Positions 13,501 through 19,315 of a stretch of 19,315 nt of DNA are shown one piece after another. A program made the position numbers and the translations under genes. Every line of letters starts with the position of its first letter. The first letter of the stretch is position 1. The notes beneath the pieces were generated by a model, which was not told where the DNA came from, ran no database searches, and saw nothing but the letters and a program-made list of their open reading frames with translations. Origin of the DNA: Bacillota bacterium (lineage in GTDB: Bacteria > Bacillota > Clostridia > Tissierellales > Peptoniphilaceae); the NCBI GenBank assembly GCA_023394045.1, contig JAEXBN010000019.1, forward strand, positions 1-19,315, read 5' to 3'.

Positions 13501-13988
13501 TTCGCATTCCACAGAAACTCTCCACTGCTATGGCTCTCGAAATACCGCTTGGTTCGCTCCACCGCTTCCGCCTGCTCATCACGCAGCTGATACGAGCTCA
13601 CCGCGACCTCATCGGCAATCACCCCGTGATTTTTGATAAACTCATCAAAATCATGCTCGGCTTCTTCCGGGCTGATTTTAAACCATTCATTCCCATCCCC
13701 CTTCTCCTCCCTCGGCCTACGCTGAATGCCAAGCTTTTCCAAATAGGCATGGAACTGGTGATCCTTAAAGGCGCCAAAAGGCTTCGTCGAGTACCGCGCC
13801 TCGCGCGTCCACCATGTTTTATGCGCAACACGTGCTGTCCCCGTCTGCTCTTTGATCCGACTTTCCACGTCCTCCCGCTCGGTAAAGCCGATCTTCGTCC
13901 AGCCGTCACTATCCGAATCGCTAGGCGTGGTGTAGGCGTAACACTGCGGCGTGACCTTTGTCGTGGTTTTAATCTTGATCGCTGCCAT
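10581..13988 (-). CDS. restriction subunit: GIY-YIG-like nuclease, SF2 helicase and partial methyltransferase fold, 1135 aa
   Basis: The second gene of a restriction-modification operon. The ATG at 13988 shares its A with the methyltransferase's TGA, with GGAG nine bases upstream; the in-frame GTG 13991 is a poorer start. Domains in order: a GIY-YIG/T5orf172-like nuclease at about 15-80 (CYAYTTP, GWTKIGFT, then Arg 44 in VESRIKEQ); an SF2 helicase with Walker A NAKPRFGKT (161-169), DEAH (286-289), SGT (313-315), motif V TTGITIPEW and a motif VI-like QAAFRAQNP; a charged, coiled-coil-rich linker; and a tail from about 1002 with QIFTPRRVVKEMADRL and FADLYMKSGMYLTE. The tail resembles motifs X and I of N6-adenine methyltransferases but stops at KLFDLH, before any NPPY. 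It probably cleaves foreign DNA after ATP-driven movement and may bind SAM. Confidence 0.85.
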   Translation of the reverse strand: MAAIKIKTTTKVTPQCYAYTTPSDSDSDGWTKIGFTEREDVESRIKEQTGTARVAHKTWWTREARYSTKPFGAFKDHQFHAYLEKLGIQRRPREEKGDGNEWFKISPEEAEHDFDEFIKNHGVIADEVAVSSYQLRDEQAEAVERTKRYFESHSSGEFLWNAKPRFGKTLSAYDLCMKLGVKNILIVTNRPAIAHSWYADYATFFGPQSGYLFVSNVEGIRKEKYVLSREKYLEHLSREGDEKIKGCIEFVSLQDLKGSIYFGGQHDKLSELESEKGINWDMMIVDEAHEGVDTYKTDTAFQHIRHQWTLHLSGTPFKALANDKFPEEAIYNWTYADEQKRKRDWDVSSEIENPYAHLPRLSLFTYQMSDMVRDKISHGIDLADHDAEEYAFDLNEFFATNESEKFVHDADVDAFLDALTRQDKFPFSTPELREELKYTFWLLNRVASAKALAKKLRLHPVFQDYAIVLAAGDGKLDDDDENEKSFDKVTKAIKEYDKTITLSVGQLTTGITIPEWTAVLMLSNMASPALYMQAAFRAQNPCLFQDSSGNSYRKTDAYVFDFDPARTLTIFEQFANDLIPETSGDKGDTDQRTTHVRELLNFFPVYGEDENGAMVELDAEKVLTIPRHIHAKEVVERGFMSNFLFVNISGIFGAPKEVIDMINNMQAIEEPKSLAPVGVDEETAGALNLNENGEVEIPQEQVIGTASDLFGDKVYRAIDEALVQQVQEVTEEHQKNPNPKKDELGMLRETFAKPIASKLMETACQQYGGDLKKSTQNHLERKIQELTDNVVNREYGDYTIRDHQLRTERDDKISEAQESGAPTADISKIDEDYAQRSQQGYQSMVKSIQQTLHDQEIIKAAAETIVETVETEKKNREKDSIEGSIRDHLRGFSRTIPAFLMAYGDENTTLANFDSLVPADVFWEVTVNPQNGKGVTLDNFRFLRDGGDYTAEDGETKHFDGHLFDEVVFNDAVVEFMKRCRDLSNYFDENTTGDIFDYIPPQRTNQIFTPRRVVKEMADRLEQENPGCFDEPNNTFADLYMKSGMYLTEIVTRLYRSKRMRALYPDSAERLNHIFAHQVYGCAPTEIIYRICLRYILGFSDEIHIDKHNIKRCDTLEYAKNGTLEAQLEKLFDLH

Positions 13989-16042
13989 CACGCCATCTCC
14001 TTCACGTGCGATTCGATAAACTCCACTTCCTTTTCATCCAGCCCGTATTTGCGGTAAAGCTGCAAGTCAATGTCATGGACGGACTTTGACCAGTCGATGT
14101 CGGAATTGGGGGTGAAGTCTTGGAGGGGGATCAGCTTCCAAACGCCTCGGTCATTATCCTGAGTCACTTTCAGAACCCCCAATAGCGCACGTGCAAATTT
14201 ACTCTTAACATATTTCAACATAGCATTTGCTTCAAATTCTGTATCAAAAGAACCTATACCAATAAAGGATTGTGTATAGCCGATTAACGGCGTAGACAGT
14301 ACTTCGCCAAGAGCACCGGATCCATTTGCCCGTGGAACTAACGCTTTCCACTTCATCAGATTCTCATGAGACATGTCTACGTACTGACGAGGGATGTATT
14401 TCCAGACGCGTTTATTCTTCTGAATACCGAGAATTTTGAGATCGTCATCATGTTCCTTTTCATCGGTGAAAAAAGACACCTTATCAAAAATATTGTTTCT
14501 GAAACGACGGTCTTTCCCTTTTGAACCGAGAATGTCTTGATATTCAGGGTGGTCTGAATAAAGCACCTCGAGGTTAAAGCGCACTTGTGTATAAATCATC
14601 GCCGAAAGGCTTCTTTCTTCATTCTCTGCCCGAGCTTTCTTGACGATTCCGTTCAATTCAGGAAAAGCCGTAAAGGTTCCGATTTTTCCGTAGTCTTTAT
14701 CCTGATCTCGATAGGTGATTGCCACGCCCCCTTTAATATCCGTATTCGGGAACACATCCGAGCTATTCGCTTCATACTCCAAAACCTTAAAGTGCTCGTC
14801 ATTCAACATTTTTTCATTCCATGCCTTTGGCGTGCTCCCTGCATTAAAGAGAAATCGAGCGGGATGAATCAGCTCCACCTTTTCCGCAACATCGTATGCG
14901 GCATCCATAAAATCGTTGTAAACAGGTTTGGCAAAGTTTCCATTGTCTCCTGAGTTTTCAAAATCCTCATTATATGGCGGATTCCCGATCACAAAATGAA
15001 ACAGTTTCTTACCCATAGCTCTCTTCTCCTTTTTTAAGTGCTTAAAGAGAAACGTTTTCTGACTTCTCCAGTCTTTGATCTTGCACGGCACCGCTTCCCG
15101 TTCGTCGTCGGGTTCGTTCCTCATGACCGACGCCTCGTCAAAAAATGTCATCTGATGGAATGCCTCGTAGGGCTTTCCCAGCGGAACGGTGTCCTTCAGC
15201 CCATCCATCTGCCAGATGTTCCACGCAATCTTGTTTGCGATCTGTTGCAGGAGCTTCTCATCGGGCTGCCGATTCCAGCGTTCGGTGTAATCATCCACGA
15301 AGGTCAGCAGGAGATTGATCCGCGCGATCAGCACGTTGTCCCCCTGATATTCGTAGCCGTAGACGGACTCGAACGCCCGGATCGTCCACTTCATCCACTC
15401 GTCGTAGGTTTCGGTGTTCTCGTTCACGACGCGCAGCTTGCGGTCGAGCTGCCCGATGCGCCGTTTTGGCGGAACAAGCAGCACGCCCGTCGACACATCA
15501 TAGCGGGATACCAGATACGGCGCTTCGCCGCAAGCGATCTCCAGACGGCGCGAATCCACGTAGGCCTGCCACGCCGGTGTTTTGCGGTCTTTCGGCTGTG
15601 AAAACGCGATGTTCTCCTCCAGCGCCGTCCAGGTATGATCGGCATGCTCCGTGTTGAACACGTCTTTCCTTCCAAACCATTCCTCATCGCAATCATTGTT
15701 CATCCGGTTACACAGCCACGCTGGAGTGAAGACCTCGGCTTTTTTACGGGTTCGCGCCACTTGCGCCTCCTGCGACTTCTGGATGCGCGGACGAATGAGG
15801 TCGGGGTGCCGCATCAGCGGCAGGCGACCAATCTGTTCTTTATCCGTAAAACCCTCGCCATTCTCCTCATAGGTATCCGTCGCCCAGATGATGTTTTTTT
15901 GCGTTGTCTTATCTTCCAGCAGCAGATCCAGAACACCGGCGACCGGCCAGCTGCTGATGTCGATCAATCGTTCCACAAGCGGATCATCGCTCCCTTCTTT
16001 ACTGCGTAATACAGGATGAGGTAATACAGGGTACAGAGCCAT
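13988..16042 (-). CDS. N6-adenine DNA methyltransferase/specificity subunit, 684 aa
   Basis: Catalytic motif IV is NPPY (354-357, FVIGNPPYNEDF). Upstream are KKAEVFTPAWLCNRM (101-115, the 'vFTP' motif X region) and RLEIACGEAPYLVSRYD (166-182), the SAM-site equivalent in this group. The last roughly 300 residues contain no further catalytic motif and likely hold the target-recognition domain. The enzyme should methylate adenine in a specific site and so protect the host from the downstream restriction subunit, with which it shares 1 bp. ATG 16042 lacks a clear ribosome-binding site, but the sequence LPHPVLR...DDPLVERL right after it looks native. Codons from about 14140 to 15000 are AT-rich (24/60 GC at 14161-14220, 22/60 at 14461-14520) compared with 37/60 at 15481-15540, so the C-terminal half appears to be exchanged DNA. 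Confidence 0.88.
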   Translation of the reverse strand: MALYPVLPHPVLRSKEGSDDPLVERLIDISSWPVAGVLDLLLEDKTTQKNIIWATDTYEENGEGFTDKEQIGRLPLMRHPDLIRPRIQKSQEAQVARTRKKAEVFTPAWLCNRMNNDCDEEWFGRKDVFNTEHADHTWTALEENIAFSQPKDRKTPAWQAYVDSRRLEIACGEAPYLVSRYDVSTGVLLVPPKRRIGQLDRKLRVVNENTETYDEWMKWTIRAFESVYGYEYQGDNVLIARINLLLTFVDDYTERWNRQPDEKLLQQIANKIAWNIWQMDGLKDTVPLGKPYEAFHQMTFFDEASVMRNEPDDEREAVPCKIKDWRSQKTFLFKHLKKEKRAMGKKLFHFVIGNPPYNEDFENSGDNGNFAKPVYNDFMDAAYDVAEKVELIHPARFLFNAGSTPKAWNEKMLNDEHFKVLEYEANSSDVFPNTDIKGGVAITYRDQDKDYGKIGTFTAFPELNGIVKKARAENEERSLSAMIYTQVRFNLEVLYSDHPEYQDILGSKGKDRRFRNNIFDKVSFFTDEKEHDDDLKILGIQKNKRVWKYIPRQYVDMSHENLMKWKALVPRANGSGALGEVLSTPLIGYTQSFIGIGSFDTEFEANAMLKYVKSKFARALLGVLKVTQDNDRGVWKLIPLQDFTPNSDIDWSKSVHDIDLQLYRKYGLDEKEVEFIESHVKEMA

Positions 16043-16225
16043 ATAGAGTACAGGACCGTATCGGGCATTTTATGGGATCGTAGGAAGCCATTGTATAAGG
16101 TGGTGTCGGCTCATTTTATCGGATGATTGCACGTCGGTTGCCGTTTTTCTTCCCGATTGTCGTTTGTTCTGTTCCGATTGCCATCGCTTCCCTTTATCCT
16201 AGTTTCGTCCTTAACCTTAATGCCC
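16043..16225. other. spacer between the HAAS gene and the methyltransferase gene
   Basis: 183 bp with no gene. On the minus strand there are AT-rich words (TACAAT, TAAAAT) near 16055-16120 that could serve as -10 elements for the restriction-modification operon, but I found no matching -35. No terminator follows the HAAS gene, so read-through into the methyltransferase is possible. Confidence 0.3.
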
Positions 16226-16837
16226 TTATCCTTGCTTCCCGGCGACATTCACTTTCTTCCCCATCGGATGCTTCAACGCCCAAGATTTTTCTTGAAGCCG
16301 TTGAACCATGCCCACTGTTCCTTTCCAACAAGCTGCTCCCAAGCCAACAAAAAGGATCGCGAACGCCAACCCAATACACAGTGCCGGAACTCCCGTGATT
16401 TCATGAACAAAAAGCATCATCCTGACATCATCGATCAAAGAGAGATGCACCATCCCCTTCAGCATCGCCATGACGCCCGCCAAAACGCTAAGCCCGCTGG
16501 ACAGGAAGAAGGCAACCGCCAGGATGGCAAGCGTTGGAATCACCGATATCCATGCCACAGATGCCAGCGAATAAAAGCCCAGCACCTTCATGAATTGTCT
16601 AAAAGAGAATCCTGGGTTCTCCACAATCGATTCTCCGAAATACTTCATCGCGAGGACTTTGGCGGGCTCCATTTCAGCAACAATCGATTCTTCACTTTGG
16701 CCGTGGTTCATCCGCTCAGAAAATGAGCTTTTCAGCTCACTCAAAATATCCGTCTTTTCTGAAACGGACAATGGCTTCAAATAGCGATCCACCTGCGCTA
16801 AATATTCTTCGATGCCTCGGTTGAATTTTTTACTCAT
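16226..16837 (-). CDS. HAAS/DUF1700-domain membrane protein, 203 aa
   Basis: Residues 1-75 form the helical HAAS-type signalling domain seen beside PadR regulators: YLAQVDRYLKPLSVSEKTDI, then LSELKSSFSERMNHGQSEES and EMEPAKVLAMKYFG. Two or three membrane segments follow (about 85-125 and 150-172), then a basic tail ending KHPMGKKVNVAGKQG. ATG 16837 overlaps the stop of the PadR gene by 8 bp (ATGAGTAA), so the two are co-translated. PadR-HAAS pairs in Firmicutes typically sense or respond to envelope conditions, with the HAAS protein acting in the membrane; the signal here is unknown. No other membrane partner follows it in the operon. Confidence 0.8.
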   Translation of the reverse strand: MSKKFNRGIEEYLAQVDRYLKPLSVSEKTDILSELKSSFSERMNHGQSEESIVAEMEPAKVLAMKYFGESIVENPGFSFRQFMKVLGFYSLASVAWISVIPTLAILAVAFFLSSGLSVLAGVMAMLKGMVHLSLIDDVRMMLFVHEITGVPALCIGLAFAILFVGLGAACWKGTVGMVQRLQEKSWALKHPMGKKVNVAGKQG

Positions 16838-17177
16838 CCTCTTCGCTCCCTCCTAATTTGGAAATACTTTGAACCAGCGTCTCCCAATCCCTATCGAGCT
16901 GGTTCACGTATAGGCGCCCGGTCGGTGTGATCCGGTAATACTTTCGAGCCGGTGTCCCTTCATCGACATTTTTCCAATAAGATTCCAGATATCCATTTTT
17001 AGATAATCGTCGAAGCAGCGGATAGATCGTGCTTTCCTTTGTCTTCAGCATGGAATATTCATCAAGAATCTGGATTAAATCATAGCCATAGCGGTCTTTC
17101 TTTTGTATTAAAAGCATGAGGACATATTCCAATGTCCCCCTCTTCATTTGTGAAACCCATTCTTCATTCATTTCCAT
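16830..17177 (-). CDS. PadR-family transcriptional regulator, 115 aa
   Basis: A small winged-helix repressor with the standard PadR features: QMKRGTLEYVLMLLIQKKDR, then YGYDLIQIL, KESTIYPLLRRLSKNGYLES (recognition helix and wing) and PARKYYRITPTGR. The length is typical of short PadR proteins with one C-terminal dimerisation helix. It is first in a two-gene operon with the HAAS protein, overlapping it by 8 bp. Starts at ATG 17177 and ATG 17171 are both possible; AGGG just upstream is spaced better for 17171. It probably represses its own promoter (17245-17272), which contains repeated ACATAGTA words. Confidence 0.88.
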   Translation of the reverse strand: MEMNEEWVSQMKRGTLEYVLMLLIQKKDRYGYDLIQILDEYSMLKTKESTIYPLLRRLSKNGYLESYWKNVDEGTPARKYYRITPTGRLYVNQLDRDWETLVQSISKLGGSEEDE

Positions 17178-17240
17178 ACCACCCTGCTGCTATCCATACC
17201 ATCCTTTTGTTCATTTTCCGCTAAATCGCGTCTTTCTTGC

Positions 17241-17272
17241 ATACATAGTACCACATAGTATATCTTTATCAA
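17241..17272 (-). promoter_or_regulatory. padR promoter and probable autoregulatory operator
   Basis: On the minus strand, -35 TTGATA (17267-17272), 16 bp, -10 TACTAT (17245-17250). On the plus strand the same bases contain a direct repeat, ACATAGTAcc / ACATAGTAta (17243-17262), with partial dyad symmetry (ATAC...GTAT). PadR proteins usually bind such AT-rich dyads overlapping their own promoter, so autorepression is likely. Confidence 0.5.
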
Positions 17273-17280
17273 TAGGTATC

Positions 17281-17800
17281 GCGTGCATGTAAAAAAGAAA
17301 AGTTTTCTATTCTACATGCACAAGGAATGCGCACCGTACATGTAGAAATGAAAGCCTGACATCCTACATGCACCATGATGGCGACGGCGTACATGTAAAA
17401 AATAAAATCCGCCTCCCTACATGCACCAGGAACCCGCGCCGTGCATGTAGAATAGAAAACCTGCCGTCCTACATGCACCAGGACGGCGACGGCGTACATG
17501 TAAAAAATAAAATCTGTCTCCCTACATGCACCAGGAACCCACGCCGTGCATGTAGAATAGAAAACCTGCCGTCCTACATGCACCAGGACGGCGACGGCGT
17601 ACATGTAAAAAATAAAATCCGCCTCCCTACATGCACCAGGAATGCGCGCCGTGCATGTAGAAATGAAAACCTGATATCCTACATGCACCAGGACGACGAC
17701 GGCGTACATGTGAAAAATAAAATCCGCCTCCCTACATGCACCAAGAGCCCGCGCCGTGCATGTAGAAATGAAAACCTGACATCCTACATGTACTGTGCAT
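17281..17800. repeat. 105-bp higher-order tandem array of alternating palindromic units
   Basis: Two related 52/53-bp units alternate. Type A begins (cctacatgc) at 17363, 17468, 17573, 17678 and, in part, 17783. Type B begins at 17311, 17416, 17521, 17626 and 17731. Each is an inverted repeat: type A pairs CTACATG with the CATGTA of GTACATGTA, and type B pairs CTACATGCAC with GTGCATGTAG around a roughly 14-bp centre. An A/T-rich spacer (aaaaaataaaatc or aatagaaaac) follows each. A degenerate arm at 17281-17291 shows the array once extended left. Open frames on both strands exist only because 105 is divisible by three. The array lies between two divergent promoters. Confidence 0.92.
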
Positions 17801-17822
17801 CGCGGATTCCATCTGGTATAAA
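17794..17822 (+). promoter_or_regulatory. extended -10 promoter of the 137-aa gene
   Basis: TGGTATAAA (17814-17822) is an extended -10 element (TGn plus TATAAA). The -35 position (17794-17799, TGTGCA) is weak, which is usual for extended -10 promoters. It begins right where the 105-bp array ends. Confidence 0.5.
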
Positions 17823-17870
17823 TAAAGAAACCGCTCTCGTTCTTCGTGGCAGCGAAAGGAGAATCCATTT

Positions 17871-18284
17871 ATGCTCGAAAAATTTGGTTGGATGCTGATG
17901 ATGACAATGATCTTGATGATCGCCAGCATCCTCATGCTGATCATAAAATTCTCCAGCGGAGAACGAAAATATGATGTTTTTGTGATTGAAGGGAATGAAT
18001 TGACGATCACGTCAGGAATTCCCAGAAAATATATCATTGATGATATCGAAAGGATTGTTTTTTCAAAGAAGGCATCGCGGTACGCTTTGAGTGATCGGAA
18101 CAATTGGACGGGGATCATAAGAATCATCAAAAAAAGCGGACTGAAAACTCGCCACTTTTTGTTCGACGCAAGTTCTTATCACAAAAAAATCGTGTTCGAA
18201 AGTACCGAATCAGAGATTGATCTTGTGACGGACGATTTGATGAAACAACTGAGGGCTCATGGAATAAAATGTGAAAAGGAATAG
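17871..18284 (+). CDS. membrane-anchored protein with a PH-like domain, 137 aa
   Basis: ATG 17871 has AGGAG about ten bases upstream. Residues 5-27 form one very hydrophobic helix (FGWMLMMTMILMIASILMLI). A soluble domain follows, with alternating strands (KYDVFVIEGNELTITSGIPR, then YIIDDIERIVFSKK, WTGIIRIIKKS, KTRHFLFDAS) and a C-terminal helix (TDDLMKQLRAHGIK). The pattern 'v.gneL.i..g...ky.idDIe.I.f' is that of bacterial PH-like (bPH) domains, although I cannot place it in a named family. It is a single-gene unit from the promoter at 17794-17822, divergent from padR, and unrelated by visible sequence to the thiamine genes downstream. Confidence 0.75.
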   Translation: MLEKFGWMLMMTMILMIASILMLIIKFSSGERKYDVFVIEGNELTITSGIPRKYIIDDIERIVFSKKASRYALSDRNNWTGIIRIIKKSGLKTRHFLFDASSYHKKIVFESTESEIDLVTDDLMKQLRAHGIKCEKE

Positions 18285-18386
18285 GCCGCATCGGACAAGA
18301 GCCAAGAGAATGCCTTCATTCGGTGGACTCCCTTCGATGCATCAAAGAACTTCACTGCTCGCCTCACACGAGTCTTTGAAAAGGTG

Positions 18387-18392
18387 TACAAT
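18387..18392 (+). promoter_or_regulatory. probable -10 element of the thiamine operon
   Basis: TACAAT lies seven bases before the riboswitch's first stem, a normal distance to the start site. The best -35 is CTCACA (18363-18368, four of six matches, 18-bp spacing). Confidence 0.45.
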
Positions 18393-18395
18393 GTA

Positions 18396-18482
18396 AGAGA
18401 CAGGGGAGCTGACTGGCTGAGAGGAAGGAAGACCTTCGACCCTTTACCTGATGCGGATAATGCCGCCGGAGGAAGTCTTGCA
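18396..18482 (+). ncRNA. TPP riboswitch (THI element)
   Basis: The conserved core is clear: GGGGAGC (18403-18409), GGCTGAGAGG (18415-18424), ACCCTTTACCTGAT (18439-18452), GGATAATGCC (18455-18464) and a closing GGAGGAAGTCTTGC. These are the pyrimidine- and pyrophosphate-sensing helices of the thiamine pyrophosphate aptamer. The stem between, ggaaggaagacctt, is the variable P3 arm. With TPP bound, the downstream terminator (18495-18520) should form and switch off thiW-thiM. Confidence 0.95.
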
Positions 18483-18494
18483 TATCAATGCTAC

Positions 18495-18520
18495 AGGAGG
18501 CCGCCGGGTCTCCTTTTTTT
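18495..18520 (+). terminator. intrinsic terminator, expression platform of the TPP riboswitch
   Basis: An 8-bp stem AGGAGGCC / GGGTCTCCT-type (18495-18514, one G·U pair, GCCG loop) runs directly into TTTTTTT. It lies 12 bases after the aptamer and 17 bases before thiW, so control is by transcription termination. Confidence 0.85.
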
Positions 18521-18537
18521 GTGAGAAAGGGGGAACA

Positions 18538-19056
18538 ATGCAGATCACAAATTCCAAAAAACTCGCTTTATCAGGGCTGTTTTGTGCGCTGGCCGTTGTC
18601 GGGAGTCTCTTTTCGTTTCCAGTATTTGGAAGCCGGTGCGCTCCCGTGCAGCACATGGTCAATATCCTATGCGGCGTGCTTCTGGGACCTTGGTATGCGG
18701 TGGGTGTGGCCTTTGGGGCATCCCTTCTCCGCAATTTGCTGGGTTTGGGCAGCCTTTTGGCATTTCCGGGCAGTATGTTTGGAGCGATGCTTTGTGGCAT
18801 GGCATACGCGAGGACAAAAAGCATTCGGATCGCATTGGCAGGAGAGGTGTTCGGCACGGGGATCTTGGGCGGACTGTGTGCCTATCCAGTGGCGATTCTT
18901 TTAATGGGACAGAACGTCGCGGCGATCGCCTTCTATGCGTACATCGTTCCTTTTCTGATTTCGACCGGAGCGGGGGCACTGCTTTCCGGCATTCTGTTAT
19001 ATAGCCTGCAAAAGATGCACGTATTGGAGACAATGCAACAGTCATTGTCGCGATAG
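18538..19056 (+). CDS. thiW: ThiW, S-component of an ECF transporter for a thiazole precursor
   Basis: About 172 residues with five or six membrane helices. The N-terminal helix (KLALSGLFCALAVVGSLFSF) is followed by CAPVQHMVNILCGVLLGPWY, LRNLLGLGSLLAFPGSMFGA and ILGGLCAYPVAILLMG, the pattern of ThiW proteins. ThiW binds hydroxyethylthiazole (or a related precursor) and works with the shared ECF ATPases and EcfT, which are not in the window. The start is ATG 18538 with AAGGGGG just upstream; an in-frame ATG at 18451 lies inside the riboswitch and is not used. It is controlled by the TPP riboswitch and followed at 9 bp by thiM, which uses the salvaged thiazole. Confidence 0.92.
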   Translation: MQITNSKKLALSGLFCALAVVGSLFSFPVFGSRCAPVQHMVNILCGVLLGPWYAVGVAFGASLLRNLLGLGSLLAFPGSMFGAMLCGMAYARTKSIRIALAGEVFGTGILGGLCAYPVAILLMGQNVAAIAFYAYIVPFLISTGAGALLSGILLYSLQKMHVLETMQQSLSR

Positions 19057-19064
19057 GAGAAAAG

Positions 19065-19315
19065 ATGTTTGCGGAAATGATGCAACGAGTGAAAGAAAAG
19101 CGACCTCTCATTCACAATATTACGAATTATGTCACGGCGAACGACTGCGCGAACGTACTGCTAGCCTGTGGCGCGTCGCCCATCATGGCGCAAGATCCCC
19201 GAGAAGTTGAGGAAATTACGGCGCAGTGTAGCGGCTTGCACATCAATCTCGGGACGATTCAGGAGTCCTCCCTATCCGCGATGCGCCTTGCCGGAAAGCA
19301 AGCAAATCGTCTCGG
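19065..19315 (+). CDS. thiM: ThiM, hydroxyethylthiazole kinase, 5' part
   Basis: The window ends after 83 codons. ATG 19065 follows GGAG (19057-19060), which sits immediately after the thiW stop. The start (RPLIHNITNYVTANDCANVL, then LACGASPIMAQDPREVEEI and GLHINLGTI) is the conserved N-terminal region of ThiM: 'HxITNxVxxNxxANxLLAxGxSPxM' forms the thiazole-binding site at the subunit interface. The enzyme phosphorylates 4-methyl-5-(2-hydroxyethyl)thiazole with ATP, feeding thiamine phosphate synthesis. Together with ThiW it forms a salvage route under TPP control. thiE or thiD probably follows, outside the window. Confidence 0.95.
   Translation, partial: MFAEMMQRVKEKRPLIHNITNYVTANDCANVLLACGASPIMAQDPREVEEITAQCSGLHINLGTIQESSLSAMRLAGKQANRL

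Noticed and set aside
11580..14057. Large plus-strand frames (up to 442 codons) opposite the restriction gene
   Set aside because: They are shadows of the minus-strand genes, which have clear domains and motifs. The plus-strand products are Arg/His/Ile-rich and have no recognisable domain or ribosome-binding site.
17269..17898. Long open frames on both strands across the 105-bp array (about 199 and 176 codons with 35-residue repeats)
   Set aside because: 105 is divisible by three, so a frame open in one unit stays open in all. There are no ribosome-binding sites, the products are Cys/His-rich nonsense on both strands, and the array lies between two promoters pointing away from it.
18451..18537. 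Upstream in-frame ATG as the thiW start
   Set aside because: It lies within the conserved core of the TPP riboswitch and would place the terminator inside the gene. ATG 18538 has a strong ribosome-binding site and the expected N-terminus.

Overview
The window looks like a chromosomal segment of a Bacillota (Firmicutes) bacterium. The evidence is strong Shine-Dalgarno sequences, a TPP riboswitch ahead of thiW-thiM, a PadR plus HAAS/DUF1700 pair, paired ABC half-transporters, and IS3-, IS256- and ISNCY-like transposase relics. Base composition is patchy. Hand-counted 60-base lines range from about 20% GC in the AlbA-like gene (3421-3480) to about 60% in the restriction-modification genes. I cannot name the species.

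Layout. (1) 1-74: the first codons of a lipoyl/biotinyl-domain protein on the minus strand. (2) 75-5510: a gene graveyard. It holds an IS3-family transposase relic with an internal deletion, an unrecognised 350-aa protein with a good promoter, a 5'-truncated and frameshifted IS256-family transposase, and a very AT-rich AlbA/Schlafen-like ATP-binding regulator split by one extra A. These are followed by two relics of RelB/YafQ-type toxin-antitoxin modules, a decayed Bro-N phage antirepressor-like gene and the N-terminus of an ISNCY-like transposase. Several of these genes are N- and C-terminal ends joined by internal deletion. A 39-bp inverted repeat brackets the IS256 and AlbA block. (3) 5592-9568: a minus-strand operon of a 56-aa membrane protein followed by two ABC half-transporters. 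Its promoter contains a palindromic operator, and a 20-bp palindrome lies in its leader. (4) 9569-10580: about 1 kb without genes but full of structured repeats. These are four 24-bp repeats, six or seven hairpins spaced about 41 bp apart, and nine 28-bp tandem repeats.

(5) 10581-16042: a two-gene restriction-modification system on the minus strand. The first gene is an N6-adenine methyltransferase with an NPPY motif. The second carries a GIY-YIG nuclease-like domain, an SF2 helicase and a C-terminal partial methyltransferase fold. The part of the methyltransferase gene likely to hold the target-recognition domain is much AT-richer than its surroundings. (6) 16226-17177: a HAAS/DUF1700 membrane protein overlapped by its PadR repressor gene. 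(7) 17281-17800: a 105-bp higher-order tandem repeat made of alternating 52/53-bp palindromic units. It fills the space between the divergent padR promoter and the promoter of a 137-aa membrane protein. (8) 18387-19315: TPP riboswitch, intrinsic terminator, thiW and the 5' part of thiM.

The parts of the window least explained by known biology are the two intergenic palindrome arrays (9935-10458 and 17281-17800). Their unit spacing is close to whole turns of the DNA helix, and one of them sits outside both neighbouring transcripts, which suggests a role at the DNA level. The restriction subunit's methyltransferase-like tail, which ends just before the expected catalytic motif, is the most interesting protein-level observation.
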